This document shows, piece after piece, positions 1-5,625 of a stretch of DNA of 5,625 bases (position 1 is its first letter; each line of letters starts with the position of its first letter). The notes under the pieces are model-generated. The model ran no database searches, was not told where the DNA came from, and saw only the letters and a list, made by a program, of their open reading frames with translations. This stretch comes from Acidimicrobiaceae bacterium (GTDB taxonomy: Bacteria; Actinomycetota; Acidimicrobiia; Acidimicrobiales; RAAP-2): the NCBI GenBank assembly GCA_003151555.1, contig PLXU01000042.1, forward strand, positions 1-5,625, written 5' to 3'. The position numbers and the translations under genes were made by a program.

Positions 1-1
1 G

Positions 2-121
2 ACCGTCGACGCCACGATGGCGTGCTCGGTGCCCTTGAACCGGATCACTGGCCTGCGCGTCATTAATAGTTCCGGCACGGTGGTGCTCACCAGCTACCAC
101 GACACGCTGAGTACCGGCTAA
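2..121 (+). CDS. C-terminal end of an unrecognised protein (5' end outside window)
   Basis: Reading frame 2 is open from the window edge to a TAA at 119-121, giving 39 residues. Third positions are G or C in 34 of 39 codons, as expected of a real gene in this genome, whereas frame 1 hits TAA at 64-66. The tail contains a run of alternating hydrophobic and small polar residues (ITGLRVINSSGTVVLTSYHD), which suggests beta strands ending a secreted, pilin-like or surface protein. That is only an impression: no family motif, membrane helix or sorting signal is visible. There is one cysteine (residue 8 of the visible part). No convincing terminator follows the stop. The next gene is on the opposite strand and convergent, 140 nt away, so this gene is the last of its transcription unit. 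Confidence 0.6.
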   Translation, partial: TVDATMACSVPLNRITGLRVINSSGTVVLTSYHDTLSTG

Positions 122-147
122 GAACAGTGGACCGCACCAGTGCGCAT

Positions 148-169
148 CGAAGGCGAAACGGCCCCTTCG
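148..169 (+). repeat. Short inverted repeat, possible hairpin after the upstream gene
   Basis: CGAAGG at 148-153 is the exact reverse complement of CCTTCG at 164-169, with a 10-nt loop. It lies 27 nt after the stop of the partial upstream gene, where a transcript end would be expected. No run of T follows, so it is not a standard intrinsic terminator, and a 6-bp stem with a 10-nt loop can arise by chance in GC-rich DNA. Confidence 0.2.
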
Positions 170-198
170 TGCGAACCCTGCGGTGGCTCGGCGAGAGA

Positions 199-210
199 AC
201 CGTGTACGGT
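199..210. repeat. Short palindrome ACCGT-GT-ACGGT
   Basis: Two 5-bp arms (199-203 and 206-210) are exact reverse complements around a 2-nt centre. The site lies in the 140-nt convergent gap between the partial upstream gene and the DUF3054 gene. Since both genes end here, there is no promoter for it to regulate that I can see. It could be a chance palindrome. Confidence 0.2.
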
Positions 211-261
211 CACGAGATTTCCCAGATCCTAGAAATGAACCGAAAGGTCGTTGAGCCGGGC

Positions 262-630
262 CTACGCCCGTCCGTTGTTCCTTCGCAGTCGACGTACCGG
301 CCCAGCGACCACGCGCGAACCGACCATGAAGAGACCGAGGAAGCCCAGCGCCACGAGGACAAAGGCGAACGCCGTGCCTTGCCCGGCCAGCACTCGCAGA
401 ACCATGCCCACGAACACGGTCACCACGCAGATAGCGAGTCCGTCCAGCGCAAGGACGCCTGAACGGTGCCGGGCAAGAATGAGCACCCAGGCCACGCCCA
501 GACCGACGGCAAAGGGCCACGCCGTGGATAACAGGCCGCGCGCATTGACACCGTGATCGTGCACCGATCGACCGATGGCCACGAAGACCAGCACGGTGAC
601 ACAATCAACCACGGCAAAGGTTCGACGCAC
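262..630 (-). CDS. DUF3054 family four-helix membrane protein
   Basis: A 122-residue integral membrane protein of unknown function. About four hydrophobic helices are visible, near residues 7-22, 37-53, 65-81 and 86-106, followed by a basic tail (RRLRRNNGR) that should lie in the cytoplasm. Signatures I associate with DUF3054 are present in order: an early Asp (D9), an F-x-x-x-GR-x-x-H motif (F16 to H24), TAWPF (36-40), a G-x-x-x-R pair in the third helix (G75, R79) and a glycine-rich last helix. Length is normal for the family. The start is GTG at 628-630. The frame stays open upstream to a TGA at 724-726 but offers no ATG or other GTG, and only a weak AGG lies upstream, so the start is moderately certain. 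The gene is divergent from the c-di-GMP gene, with 95 nt between the starts. Family membership is recognised from motifs; function is unknown. Confidence 0.85.
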   Translation of the reverse strand: MRRTFAVVDCVTVLVFVAIGRSVHDHGVNARGLLSTAWPFAVGLGVAWVLILARHRSGVLALDGLAICVVTVFVGMVLRVLAGQGTAFAFVLVALGFLGLFMVGSRVVAGPVRRLRRNNGRA

Positions 631-688
631 GAAACCTGAACCTAGCAGCAGACGCCACCATTCTTGGCTCCCAAGTGACGGCCGAGCA

Positions 689-719
689 TTGCCGTTGGCG
701 TCAACCGGCTCAGTAAAAT
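689..719 (+). promoter_or_regulatory. Candidate promoter for the PAS-GGDEF-EAL gene, probably leaderless
   Basis: TAAAAT at 714-719 matches the TATAAT -10 consensus at five of six positions. TTGCCG at 689-694 matches the -35 consensus at four of six, with a rather long 19-nt spacer. With normal spacing, transcription would begin at or next to position 726, the A of the ATG. There is no Shine-Dalgarno sequence before that ATG (the preceding bases are AT-rich), which fits a leaderless mRNA. Leaderless transcripts are common in Actinobacteria (established knowledge). Confidence 0.5.
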
Positions 720-725
720 GAAATC

Positions 726-2927
726 ATGACGCCGCGCAAGGAGAAGAAGTCGTCGTCGTCGGCGCAGTCGAATCCCTCGCCCAAGGCGTCCGACGACGAT
801 CTCCTTGTCGCGTCAACTAACCCACCGGGTGCGGTCCTCTCCCCGGAACGATTCGCCGCATTGGAAAAAGTCGGCCAGCACTCGTCGGATTTGATGATCG
901 TCATCGACGCCGAAGGAATCGTGGTGTACGCCAATCCGGTCGCACTCAAGACCTTTGGCAAGACTTTTAAAGACGGCATCGGCACCAACGCGTTTGATTA
1001 CCTGCACCCCGACGACCTCGAGCGCGTGGCCGTGCGGTTCATTGACCTGCTGCGCACGCCGGGGGCCTCGATCATCGACACCGTCAAGTCGGTCACCGAG
1101 AGCGGCGAGGTTCGTGAAATCGAGATCGTGTCGACCAACTGGCTCGACAACGAAGCGGTTCAGGGCATCATCATCAACGGACGCGACGTCACGGAGCATC
1201 GCCAGTACGTGGCCCAACTCATGGCCCACGAGCAGCGTTTCCGACTGGCCTTCGAAGACAACATGGCGCCCATGATCTGCACTGACCTAGACGACAACAT
1301 CATCACGGCCAACGACGCCTTCTGCCAAATGGTTGGTTATTCCAAGGAGGAACTGCTCGGCCACGACTCGAAGATCTTCACCTTCCCCGAGGACGTGGGC
1401 ATCACCGAGGAGTCGCACCGACGTGCCACCACCGGTGACGGCGGTCCGGCGCGCTACACCAAGCGCTACATGCGCAAGGACGGCCGAGTCATCTACGTCG
1501 AGGTCTCGAGGTCCCCGGCGCGCGACGCCGATGGCAAGACCCTCTACTTCATCATCTCCGAACGCGACATCACGGAAGAACGCGCCCTGACCGCTCGCCT
1601 ATCGCATCAGGCGCTGCACGACCCCCTCACTGGCCTGGCCAACCGGGCGCTGTTCTTGGACCGGCTCTCCCAGGCGCACGCCCGGGTCATTCGCCAGGGC
1701 GGCATGGGCGCGGTGCTGCTGTTGGATCTGGACGACTTCAAGGGGGTCAACGACACGCACGGCCATCTCATTGGCGACCAACTACTGGTCGCCATCGCCC
1801 GTCGCTTGGAGGAAGTGTCGCGCTCCACGGACACGCTCTGTCGCTTCGGCGGCGACGAATTCCTCTACTTGGCCGATGGATTGACGTCGCCCGAGGAGGC
1901 TGAACAGGTGGCACGGCGTCTCCTGGTGGCGCTGGCCGAGCCCTTCTCGGTGGCCGGGATTCACATTGGCCAACACGCCAGCATTGGCGTGGTGGTCTGG
2001 GACGCCTCGCGCAACGACTCCGCCGAGATTGTCCAAGACGCCGACGTGGCTCTCTACGAAGCCAAGCGTCAGGGCAAGGGGCACCACGTGGTCTTCACCT
2101 CGGGCATGCACCAACAGGCGGTCAGCCACTTCGCGCTCGTCCAGGACCTGCGCCGCGCGCTGTCGGCGGGCGAGATCGTCATGCACTACCAACCCATCGT
2201 CGATCTCAACGTCACCGGCGTCGTTGGCTTCGAGGCCCTCATGCGTTGGGATCACCCCGAGCGCGGGTGGGTCCCGCCGACCGTCTTCATTCCCTTAGCC
2301 GAACAGAGCGACCTCATCCTCGAATTGGGCGCCTTCGCGCTGCACGAGGCCGCCACGGCCGCCGGTACCTGGTTGCCCGACGCGCCCGACGCCGCTCGCC
2401 CGTACGTGACGGTCAACCTCTCGGCCCACCAATTCCGCGACCCCGGCTTGGTGTCCATGATCGAAAAGGTCCTGGAGACGAGCGGGCTGTCGCCACATCG
2501 GCTCATCATCGAAATCACCGAGAGCGTGACGCTGCTCTACATCGCCGAGACGCTGAGCGTGATGGAGGACCTCAATCGATTGGGCATTGGCTTCGCGCTC
2601 GACGACTTCGGCACCGGGTACTCCTCGCTCTCCTACCTAGCCCTCATGCGCCCACGGATCATCAAGATCGACCAGTCCTTCGTCAGCCCCTCGCTGGAGA
2701 GCTTCCGCAACGACACGCTGCTCGAAGCAATTGTCACCCTGGGCCACAACCTCGATATGACGATGCTCGCCGAGGGCATCGAGACCCACGCCCAACTCCA
2801 GCGTCTCCAGGCACTGGGCTGTGAACTGGGCCAGGGCTTCTTGTTCTCGCGCGCTGTGCCGGCCCGCTACGTCGCGGCGATGCTCGCTCGGCTGCCCGGC
2901 AGTTGGAAGTCACTCAAAAATCCGTAG
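726..2927 (+). CDS. PAS-PAS-GGDEF-EAL cyclic di-GMP synthase/phosphodiesterase
   Basis: A 733-residue soluble protein predicted to make and degrade cyclic di-GMP. A charged, Ser-rich N-terminus (residues 1-40, including four TCG codons in a row) is followed by PAS 1 (about 43-160, ending NGRDVTEHR) and PAS 2 (about 165-290, ending SERDITEER). The GGDEF domain (about 292-455) has DPLTGLANR (299-307), the metal ligand D334, N342 and a canonical GGDEF at 375-379. RSTD at 366-369 lies exactly five residues upstream, the position of the inhibitory I-site. The EAL domain (about 470-725) keeps E503 of EAL, N564, E596 and E599, D626-D627 in DDFGTGYSS, K647 and E683, so both catalytic sites look complete. 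No signal peptide or membrane helix is visible, so sensing should be cytoplasmic through the PAS domains, ligand unknown. The ATG at 726 lacks a ribosome binding site and sits at the expected transcription start. The gene is monocistronic and convergent with the next gene. Which activity dominates in the cell cannot be read from sequence. Confidence 0.96.
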   Translation: MTPRKEKKSSSSAQSNPSPKASDDDLLVASTNPPGAVLSPERFAALEKVGQHSSDLMIVIDAEGIVVYANPVALKTFGKTFKDGIGTNAFDYLHPDDLERVAVRFIDLLRTPGASIIDTVKSVTESGEVREIEIVSTNWLDNEAVQGIIINGRDVTEHRQYVAQLMAHEQRFRLAFEDNMAPMICTDLDDNIITANDAFCQMVGYSKEELLGHDSKIFTFPEDVGITEESHRRATTGDGGPARYTKRYMRKDGRVIYVEVSRSPARDADGKTLYFIISERDITEERALTARLSHQALHDPLTGLANRALFLDRLSQAHARVIRQGGMGAVLLLDLDDFKGVNDTHGHLIGDQLLVAIARRLEEVSRSTDTLCRFGGDEFLYLADGLTSPEEAEQVARRLLVALAEPFSVAGIHIGQHASIGVVVWDASRNDSAEIVQDADVALYEAKRQGKGHHVVFTSGMHQQAVSHFALVQDLRRALSAGEIVMHYQPIVDLNVTGVVGFEALMRWDHPERGWVPPTVFIPLAEQSDLILELGAFALHEAATAAGTWLPDAPDAARPYVTVNLSAHQFRDPGLVSMIEKVLETSGLSPHRLIIEITESVTLLYIAETLSVMEDLNRLGIGFALDDFGTGYSSLSYLALMRPRIIKIDQSFVSPSLESFRNDTLLEAIVTLGHNLDMTMLAEGIETHAQLQRLQALGCELGQGFLFSRAVPARYVAAMLARLPGSWKSLKNP

Positions 2928-2952
2928 CCACCAACAATTCAGTACAACGCGA

Positions 2953-3921
2953 TCAAGAAATCGATCCCCCCAAGTGAGTGCCGGCGCCTCCTCGGCGAGC
3001 GTGCGCCACGCGCAGCGCGCCGGCGATTGCGGCGGCGAGTCCGATCATCATGAGGATCGACGCCACTACCAACGCGGGTGGAAACGTGCTGGAGGTGACA
3101 ATGAATCCGTTGCCGATGCCGTCGCGCATGAACGCGGGTGCGTGCGACGCCTCAATCTTCCACCAGGTGATCATCGCGGCCAGGATTGCGGCCATCGACA
3201 GCGTGAGCGCCATGGCCATGGTCGACAGTGACTGAACTTTACGCCGTGAAAGATCGAGACGTTGAGTGATCGAGACAGCCGCCGACGTGCCCACGGCCAC
3301 GCAGACACCAACGGCGACGCTCCAACAGGCAACAACGATTTCGTACGACACGAGGGCGCCGTTGCGATCGCGATACGACAGATGGTGAGCCCACAGAATA
3401 AGCCCGACGGAGCTCGCCACGAACACCGTCCCCGTGCAGAGCGCCTGCACCACCGGTCGACGAAGTGAAGTCCAATCTCCGCTACGGACGAGACGAATCA
3501 ATGACGGCAGCACGATCAACGCCGCGGTGAGCACCAACAGCGCGCCGGCGGCTCCGCCCCATTGCACGGTGGCGTACATCGCTCTCACAAGTGTCCGGTC
3601 ACCGTTTGAGGTCGAGGCTCCCCAGTTGTCGGTGAACTTGGCGAAGAGTGCGCCAGCCAACATGAAGCCGGCCCAACCGCAAAGGACCAGTAAGGATCCG
3701 GCGCGCTGACGCTCGAGTGGGCTGGCCGTGTCACCAAGTAATCCAGTTTCTCGGGCTCGCTCCGCCACCCCAGTCTTGATTAGTGAGATCTGGGCCTTCG
3801 CGGGAATCTTGCCTTTGCCGTAAGTGTCCTCGAGCAATGCGGCCAAGCCCGGGCCGTACTTCGCACGCCACAGTGGCGGATACCAGCCCAGGAGTTTGGC
3901 AACGCGGTCGGCGCGACTCAT
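2953..3921 (-). CDS. PadR-coupled six-helix membrane protein, function unknown
   Basis: A 322-residue membrane protein that I cannot assign to a named family. The cytoplasmic N-terminus carries YPPLWRAKYGPGLAALLED (14-32), an aromatic/basic 'YP-x-x-WR-x-x-Y' followed by 'LLED'. This element recurs in actinobacterial membrane proteins encoded next to PadR or sigma-factor genes (from memory). Hydrophobic helices lie near 74-94, 116-142, 156-178, 190-212, 233-254 and 282-302, followed by a basic, Gly-rich tail. No ATPase or transporter motif is visible. The start is the ATG at 3919-3921, which overlaps the PadR stop as ATGA, with GGTGGG a few bases upstream as a ribosome binding site. A GTG nine bases earlier (3928-3930) is possible but less attractive. 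The overlap implies translational coupling, so this protein is probably a main target of the PadR regulator. Its stop lies 25 nt from the stop of the convergent c-di-GMP gene. Confidence 0.85.
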   Translation of the reverse strand: MSRADRVAKLLGWYPPLWRAKYGPGLAALLEDTYGKGKIPAKAQISLIKTGVAERARETGLLGDTASPLERQRAGSLLVLCGWAGFMLAGALFAKFTDNWGASTSNGDRTLVRAMYATVQWGGAAGALLVLTAALIVLPSLIRLVRSGDWTSLRRPVVQALCTGTVFVASSVGLILWAHHLSYRDRNGALVSYEIVVACWSVAVGVCVAVGTSAAVSITQRLDLSRRKVQSLSTMAMALTLSMAAILAAMITWWKIEASHAPAFMRDGIGNGFIVTSSTFPPALVVASILMMIGLAAAIAGALRVAHARRGGAGTHLGGSIS

Positions 3922-4310
3922 CGTGCCCACCAGACCACGCTCGGACGTCGAGCCAATTGCGACTTGGCCACTCGAAGCCCCAGACGCATCGTTCCCTCGT
4001 CCGCCAATTGGCGCATTTGTTGGAGCGCCGCGACGAGGGCCGCCCGTCCACTCGAGGTGATCCGGTAGGGCTGGCGACGATCGTCGCTCGGCGTTGGCGC
4101 GATGAGTCCGCGCTCCTCCAGCCGGGCGATGGCTCCATAGAGCGTGCCGGGGCCGAGGGTGACGCCGGCGAACTTCGTTATGTCCTGGGTCAGCGCGTAG
4201 CCGTGCTTGTCCCCCGACGCGAGACTGGTCAATATAAGGACCGAGGGTTCGTTGGGACGATCCAGACCGCCTGATGTTGAAGTGGTGCGTGTAGCCATGG
4301 CCCGCACCAT
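3918..4310 (-). CDS. PadR family transcriptional regulator
   Basis: A 130-residue DNA-binding protein of the PadR family, usually dimeric repressors that respond to small molecules or stress. The winged helix-turn-helix spans about residues 22-95. SVLILTSLASGDKHGYAL (23-40) is the typical PadR first helix ending in HGY. LGPGTLYGAIARLEERGLI (52-70) is the recognition region with the hallmark GTLY. RRQPYRITSSGRAAL (78-92) forms the wing and is followed by the Y-x-(I/L)-T-x-x-G motif. The C-terminal helix is short, as in small PadR proteins, so the effector is not inferable. The start may be the ATG at 4308-4310 or the ATG at 4296-4298 (126 residues). The second fits better if the promoter-like TAGTAT just upstream is used, because the first would lie before the transcription start. 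An imperfect palindrome touches the start, suggesting autoregulation. The gene overlaps the membrane-protein gene downstream by four bases. Confidence 0.93.
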   Translation of the reverse strand: MVRAMATRTTSTSGGLDRPNEPSVLILTSLASGDKHGYALTQDITKFAGVTLGPGTLYGAIARLEERGLIAPTPSDDRRQPYRITSSGRAALVAALQQMRQLADEGTMRLGLRVAKSQLARRPSVVWWAR

Positions 4311-4335
4311 ACTACGTCAAACGTACTAAGGTCAA
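4309..4335 (-). promoter_or_regulatory. Candidate promoter for the PadR-membrane protein pair
   Basis: On the minus strand, TTGACC (4335-4330) matches the -35 consensus at five of six positions. TAGTAT (4314-4309) has the actinobacterial TAnnnT -10 form. The 15-nt spacer is short, which weakens the call or suggests an activated or poorly firing promoter. Transcription would start near 4302, four bases before the second candidate ATG of PadR. The -35 overlaps the stop codon of the DUF2277 gene. Confidence 0.35.
4310..4328. promoter_or_regulatory. Candidate PadR operator (imperfect palindrome)
   Basis: TACTACGT (4310-4317) and ACGTACTA (4321-4328) are inverted repeats around CAA, pairing at seven of eight positions. 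The site covers the putative -10 hexamer and abuts the upstream PadR ATG, the place where an autorepressing PadR dimer would block transcription. PadR proteins commonly bind palindromes in their own promoters (established). That this palindrome is the site is inference. Confidence 0.5.
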
Positions 4336-4338
4336 ACG
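4316..4338. repeat. Direct repeat GTCAAACG x2
   Basis: Identical 8-mers at 4316-4323 and 4331-4338 are separated by 7 nt, a period of 15. The first copy lies inside the palindrome and the second covers the last codons of the DUF2277 gene. On the minus strand each copy contains TTTGAC, so the duplication supplies two -35-like elements. It may be part of the regulator's recognition pattern or a chance repeat. Confidence 0.4.
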
Positions 4339-4592
4339 CCGGATGAATTCTTTCCGCTTCGCCGCAGCGGGGGCAAGGTCGGTGGCGCCTGGAGTCGCCC
4401 CGGCAGCTCTGTGAGCAGGTCGCTGGTCGCCCGGGCGACCTCCCACACCGCCCTTTCGAACGCCTCTTGGGTATTCTTCGACGTTGACTGGACGCCGCTC
4501 ACCTTACGCACAAACTGGCGAGCGGCCGCCTCAATCTCGTCCTGCGTGGCCGGCGGCTCTAGGCCGCGCAGCGTCGTGATATTCCGGCACAT
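4332..4592 (-). CDS. DUF2277 family small protein
   Basis: An 86-residue soluble protein of unknown function. The N-terminus MCRNITTLRGLEPPAT, then EIEAAARQFVRKVSG (18-33) and FERAVWEVARATSDLL (45-60), are the conserved features of DUF2277, including the near-invariant MCRNI start and FVRKVSG. The family is small, widespread in bacteria and uncharacterised. Length is as expected, with a Pro-rich then basic, poorly conserved tail (68-86). The start at 4590-4592 is fixed by the MCRNI motif, although the frame stays open far upstream through the permease gene in another phase. AGGG touches the ATG with no spacing, so it cannot serve as a normal ribosome binding site. Translation may be leaderless from the TACTCT hexamer or depend on read-through from the permease, whose stop lies 29 nt upstream. 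The stop overlaps the putative PadR promoter. Confidence 0.93.
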   Translation of the reverse strand: MCRNITTLRGLEPPATQDEIEAAARQFVRKVSGVQSTSKNTQEAFERAVWEVARATSDLLTELPGRLQAPPTLPPLRRSGKNSSGV

Positions 4593-4598
4593 CCCTAG

Positions 4599-4604
4599 AG
4601 AGTA
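4599..4604 (-). promoter_or_regulatory. Possible -10 element for a leaderless DUF2277 transcript
   Basis: TACTCT on the minus strand has the TAnnnT form and ends exactly six bases before the ATG, which would put transcription start on the start codon. No -35 match is found at the right distance (CAGTAG lies there). The support is therefore the hexamer, its spacing and the lack of a properly spaced ribosome binding site. Confidence 0.25.
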
Positions 4605-4621
4605 GACCCGCAGGCCATGGG

Positions 4622-5625
4622 CTACTGCGGCTGGGCTTCGTCGTAGGGCAGCGACTCGGGTGGGATGACGAAGGCACCGGACTCGGCGGGCGGTACGACC
4701 GGCAATGGCTTCTTCGTCTCCGAGATGAGGTAGTAGATGACGCCGACGATCAGCACCGCGCCGAGCACGGTGTAGAGGATCGGGATCTTGTTCAAGAAAT
4801 TGATGCCCATGCTCAGCGCACCGCCGGTCTGGTTGGGCTCGGGATTGCTCGCCGCACGGGGCCAGGCGAAGTTGACCAGCATCGCGCCACCGTAGAGGAG
4901 ACCAAGCACGTTGACGATCATGCCCCACTTGCCCAACTTGAAGGGCGCGTCCACCTTCGGCCAACCCTTGGTCCTCGCGTGCATTATGGCCAGGTTGCCT
5001 AAGAAGTACGACAGGTAGATCATGGCGGTCGCGGCAATCGCCACGATGCCCGCTCCCGCATACTTGAAAAGGGGAATCGCGGCGAGCACGGCGACCGTCA
5101 CGCACGCGCCAATCGGTGTCTTAAGCGTGGGGTGCACCTTGGCCAGCGTGCGCGAGGCCGGCAGCCGGTTGTCGCGGGCCATGCCGAAGCAGAGCCGCAC
5201 GGTGGCCGCCATGATGCACAGGCAGCAGACCAGGATTGCGGCGGACACCACCAAGAGGTAGACGGTCGCCCAGAAGGTGTCAAAGTTAGCGTCGATGATC
5301 TGCGCCGGTCCCCAGCCTTCCTTGATGGCGGTGTGCAGGTCGGGGATGGCCATGAGCAACGCCACGAGGAAGATGCCGCCGATGACGAAGGCGCCCGAGA
5401 CCGACATGAGCACCGCCTGGGGGGCTCGGCGACGCGGATCATGGGTCTCTTCGGCCAAAGTCGAGGCGGTATCGAAGCCGTAGATCACGAAGAGGCTCAT
5501 GAACATGGCGGCGAAGAACGCGGGCAGGGTCACGTGAATACCGCCGCTGTTGGTGATCACCGAGATGTGCTGGTGGCGGTGCACGATGAGCATGATGATG
5601 GCGAAGATCACCATGCCGACGATCT
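4622..5625 (-). CDS. APC superfamily amino acid permease, C-terminal part (5' end outside window)
   Basis: The last 330-odd residues of a proton- or ion-coupled amino acid transporter of the cytoplasmic membrane. The frame stays open past the ATG at 5612-5614 to the window edge (residues I-V-G precede it), so this ATG is internal. Numbering from that Met, helices lie near 1-12, 30-47, 66-90, 113-145, 166-184, 187-212, 230-250 and 277-297. The loop GFDTASTLAEETHDPRRRAP (46-65) and the MARDNRLP segment with a following HPTLKTP (145-167) are hallmarks of APC permeases, nearest to the large eukaryote-like amino acid/GABA permease group. Four to five N-terminal helices, including the substrate-binding unwound helix 1, are missing from the window, so the substrate cannot be predicted. 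An unusual CCLC run (130-133) lies in one helix. The tail (300-330) is Pro-rich, acidic and cytoplasmic. DUF2277 follows after 29 nt. Confidence 0.93.
   Translation of the reverse strand, partial: IVGMVIFAIIMLIVHRHQHISVITNSGGIHVTLPAFFAAMFMSLFVIYGFDTASTLAEETHDPRRRAPQAVLMSVSGAFVIGGIFLVALLMAIPDLHTAIKEGWGPAQIIDANFDTFWATVYLLVVSAAILVCCLCIMAATVRLCFGMARDNRLPASRTLAKVHPTLKTPIGACVTVAVLAAIPLFKYAGAGIVAIAATAMIYLSYFLGNLAIMHARTKGWPKVDAPFKLGKWGMIVNVLGLLYGGAMLVNFAWPRAASNPEPNQTGGALSMGINFLNKIPILYTVLGAVLIVGVIYYLISETKKPLPVVPPAESGAFVIPPESLPYDEAQPQ

Noticed and set aside
257..270. CGGGC-CTAC-GCCCG hairpin covering the DUF3054 stop codon, as a terminator
   Set aside because: The stem is only 5 bp and no T tract follows on either strand, so it does not meet the pattern of an intrinsic terminator.
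127..462. 111-codon + strand ORF starting with GTG after the partial upstream gene
   Set aside because: More than half lies antisense to the well-supported DUF3054 gene, its third-position G/C bias is weaker than that of the neighbours, and the translation is a charged low-complexity string (His, Glu, Arg) typical of a shadow frame.
750..761. Four TCG repeats as a phase-variable tract
   Set aside because: The repeat is trinucleotide and in frame (Ser9-12), so slippage would only change serine number, and four copies are too few to be clearly unstable.
855..1595. PAS domains as LOV (flavin photosensor) domains
   Set aside because: The flavin-binding NCRFLQ-type cysteine motif is absent from both PAS domains. 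The ligand remains unknown.
2252..2824. ORFs on both strands inside the EAL coding region (for example 2246-2824 + and 2252-2518 -)
   Set aside because: They overlap a strongly conserved enzymatic domain, are rich in Arg, Pro and Ala, and show no motif. These are shadow frames common in GC-rich DNA.
3206..3226. CCATGGCCATGG palindrome
   Set aside because: It lies inside the membrane-protein coding region and follows from Met-Ala-Met-Ala codons (ATGGCCATGGCG on the coding strand), so no regulatory role is needed to explain it.
4593..5105. Long minus-strand frame joined to DUF2277, as a fused 257-residue protein
   Set aside because: The upstream part is an out-of-phase shadow of the permease coding region. 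It is Arg-rich without recognisable structure, and the family motif MCRNI marks the real start.

Overview
The window is GC-rich (about 60% by eye), with strongly G/C-biased third codon positions and tightly packed genes. DUF3054 and DUF2277 proteins, a PadR regulator coupled to a membrane protein, and two genes with a -10-like hexamer about 6 nt upstream of the start codon all point to an actinobacterium. An environmental Acidimicrobiia-like lineage is my best guess, but that is inference and there is no rRNA or other marker gene here to fix it.

Left part (1-725): the last 39 codons of an unrecognised + strand gene, a 140-nt gap, then a minus-strand four-helix membrane protein of the DUF3054 type. 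A 95-nt divergent intergenic region follows.

Centre (726-2927): one large + strand gene for a soluble PAS-PAS-GGDEF-EAL protein. It is a predicted cyclic di-GMP enzyme whose synthase and phosphodiesterase motifs both look intact, and it has an RxxD inhibitory site. A candidate promoter places its transcription start on the ATG, so the mRNA may be leaderless.

Right part (2953-5625): four minus-strand genes in the order APC-type amino acid permease (5' end outside the window), DUF2277 small protein, PadR regulator, six-helix membrane protein. The gaps are 29 nt, then about 21 nt, then a 4-nt ATGA overlap, so read-through is likely. However, the DUF2277/PadR junction carries an inverted repeat, a direct repeat and promoter-like hexamers, suggesting that PadR and the membrane protein form a separately controlled, probably autoregulated pair. 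The membrane-protein gene is convergent with the c-di-GMP gene, with 25 nt between them and no visible terminator.

There are no RNA genes, insertion sequences, CRISPR arrays, attachment sites or origins that I can support, and no gene-free stretch longer than 300 bases. I see no clearly new system. The most useful points are the fully intact dual-activity c-di-GMP enzyme with a candidate leaderless promoter, and the PadR operator embedded at a gene junction.
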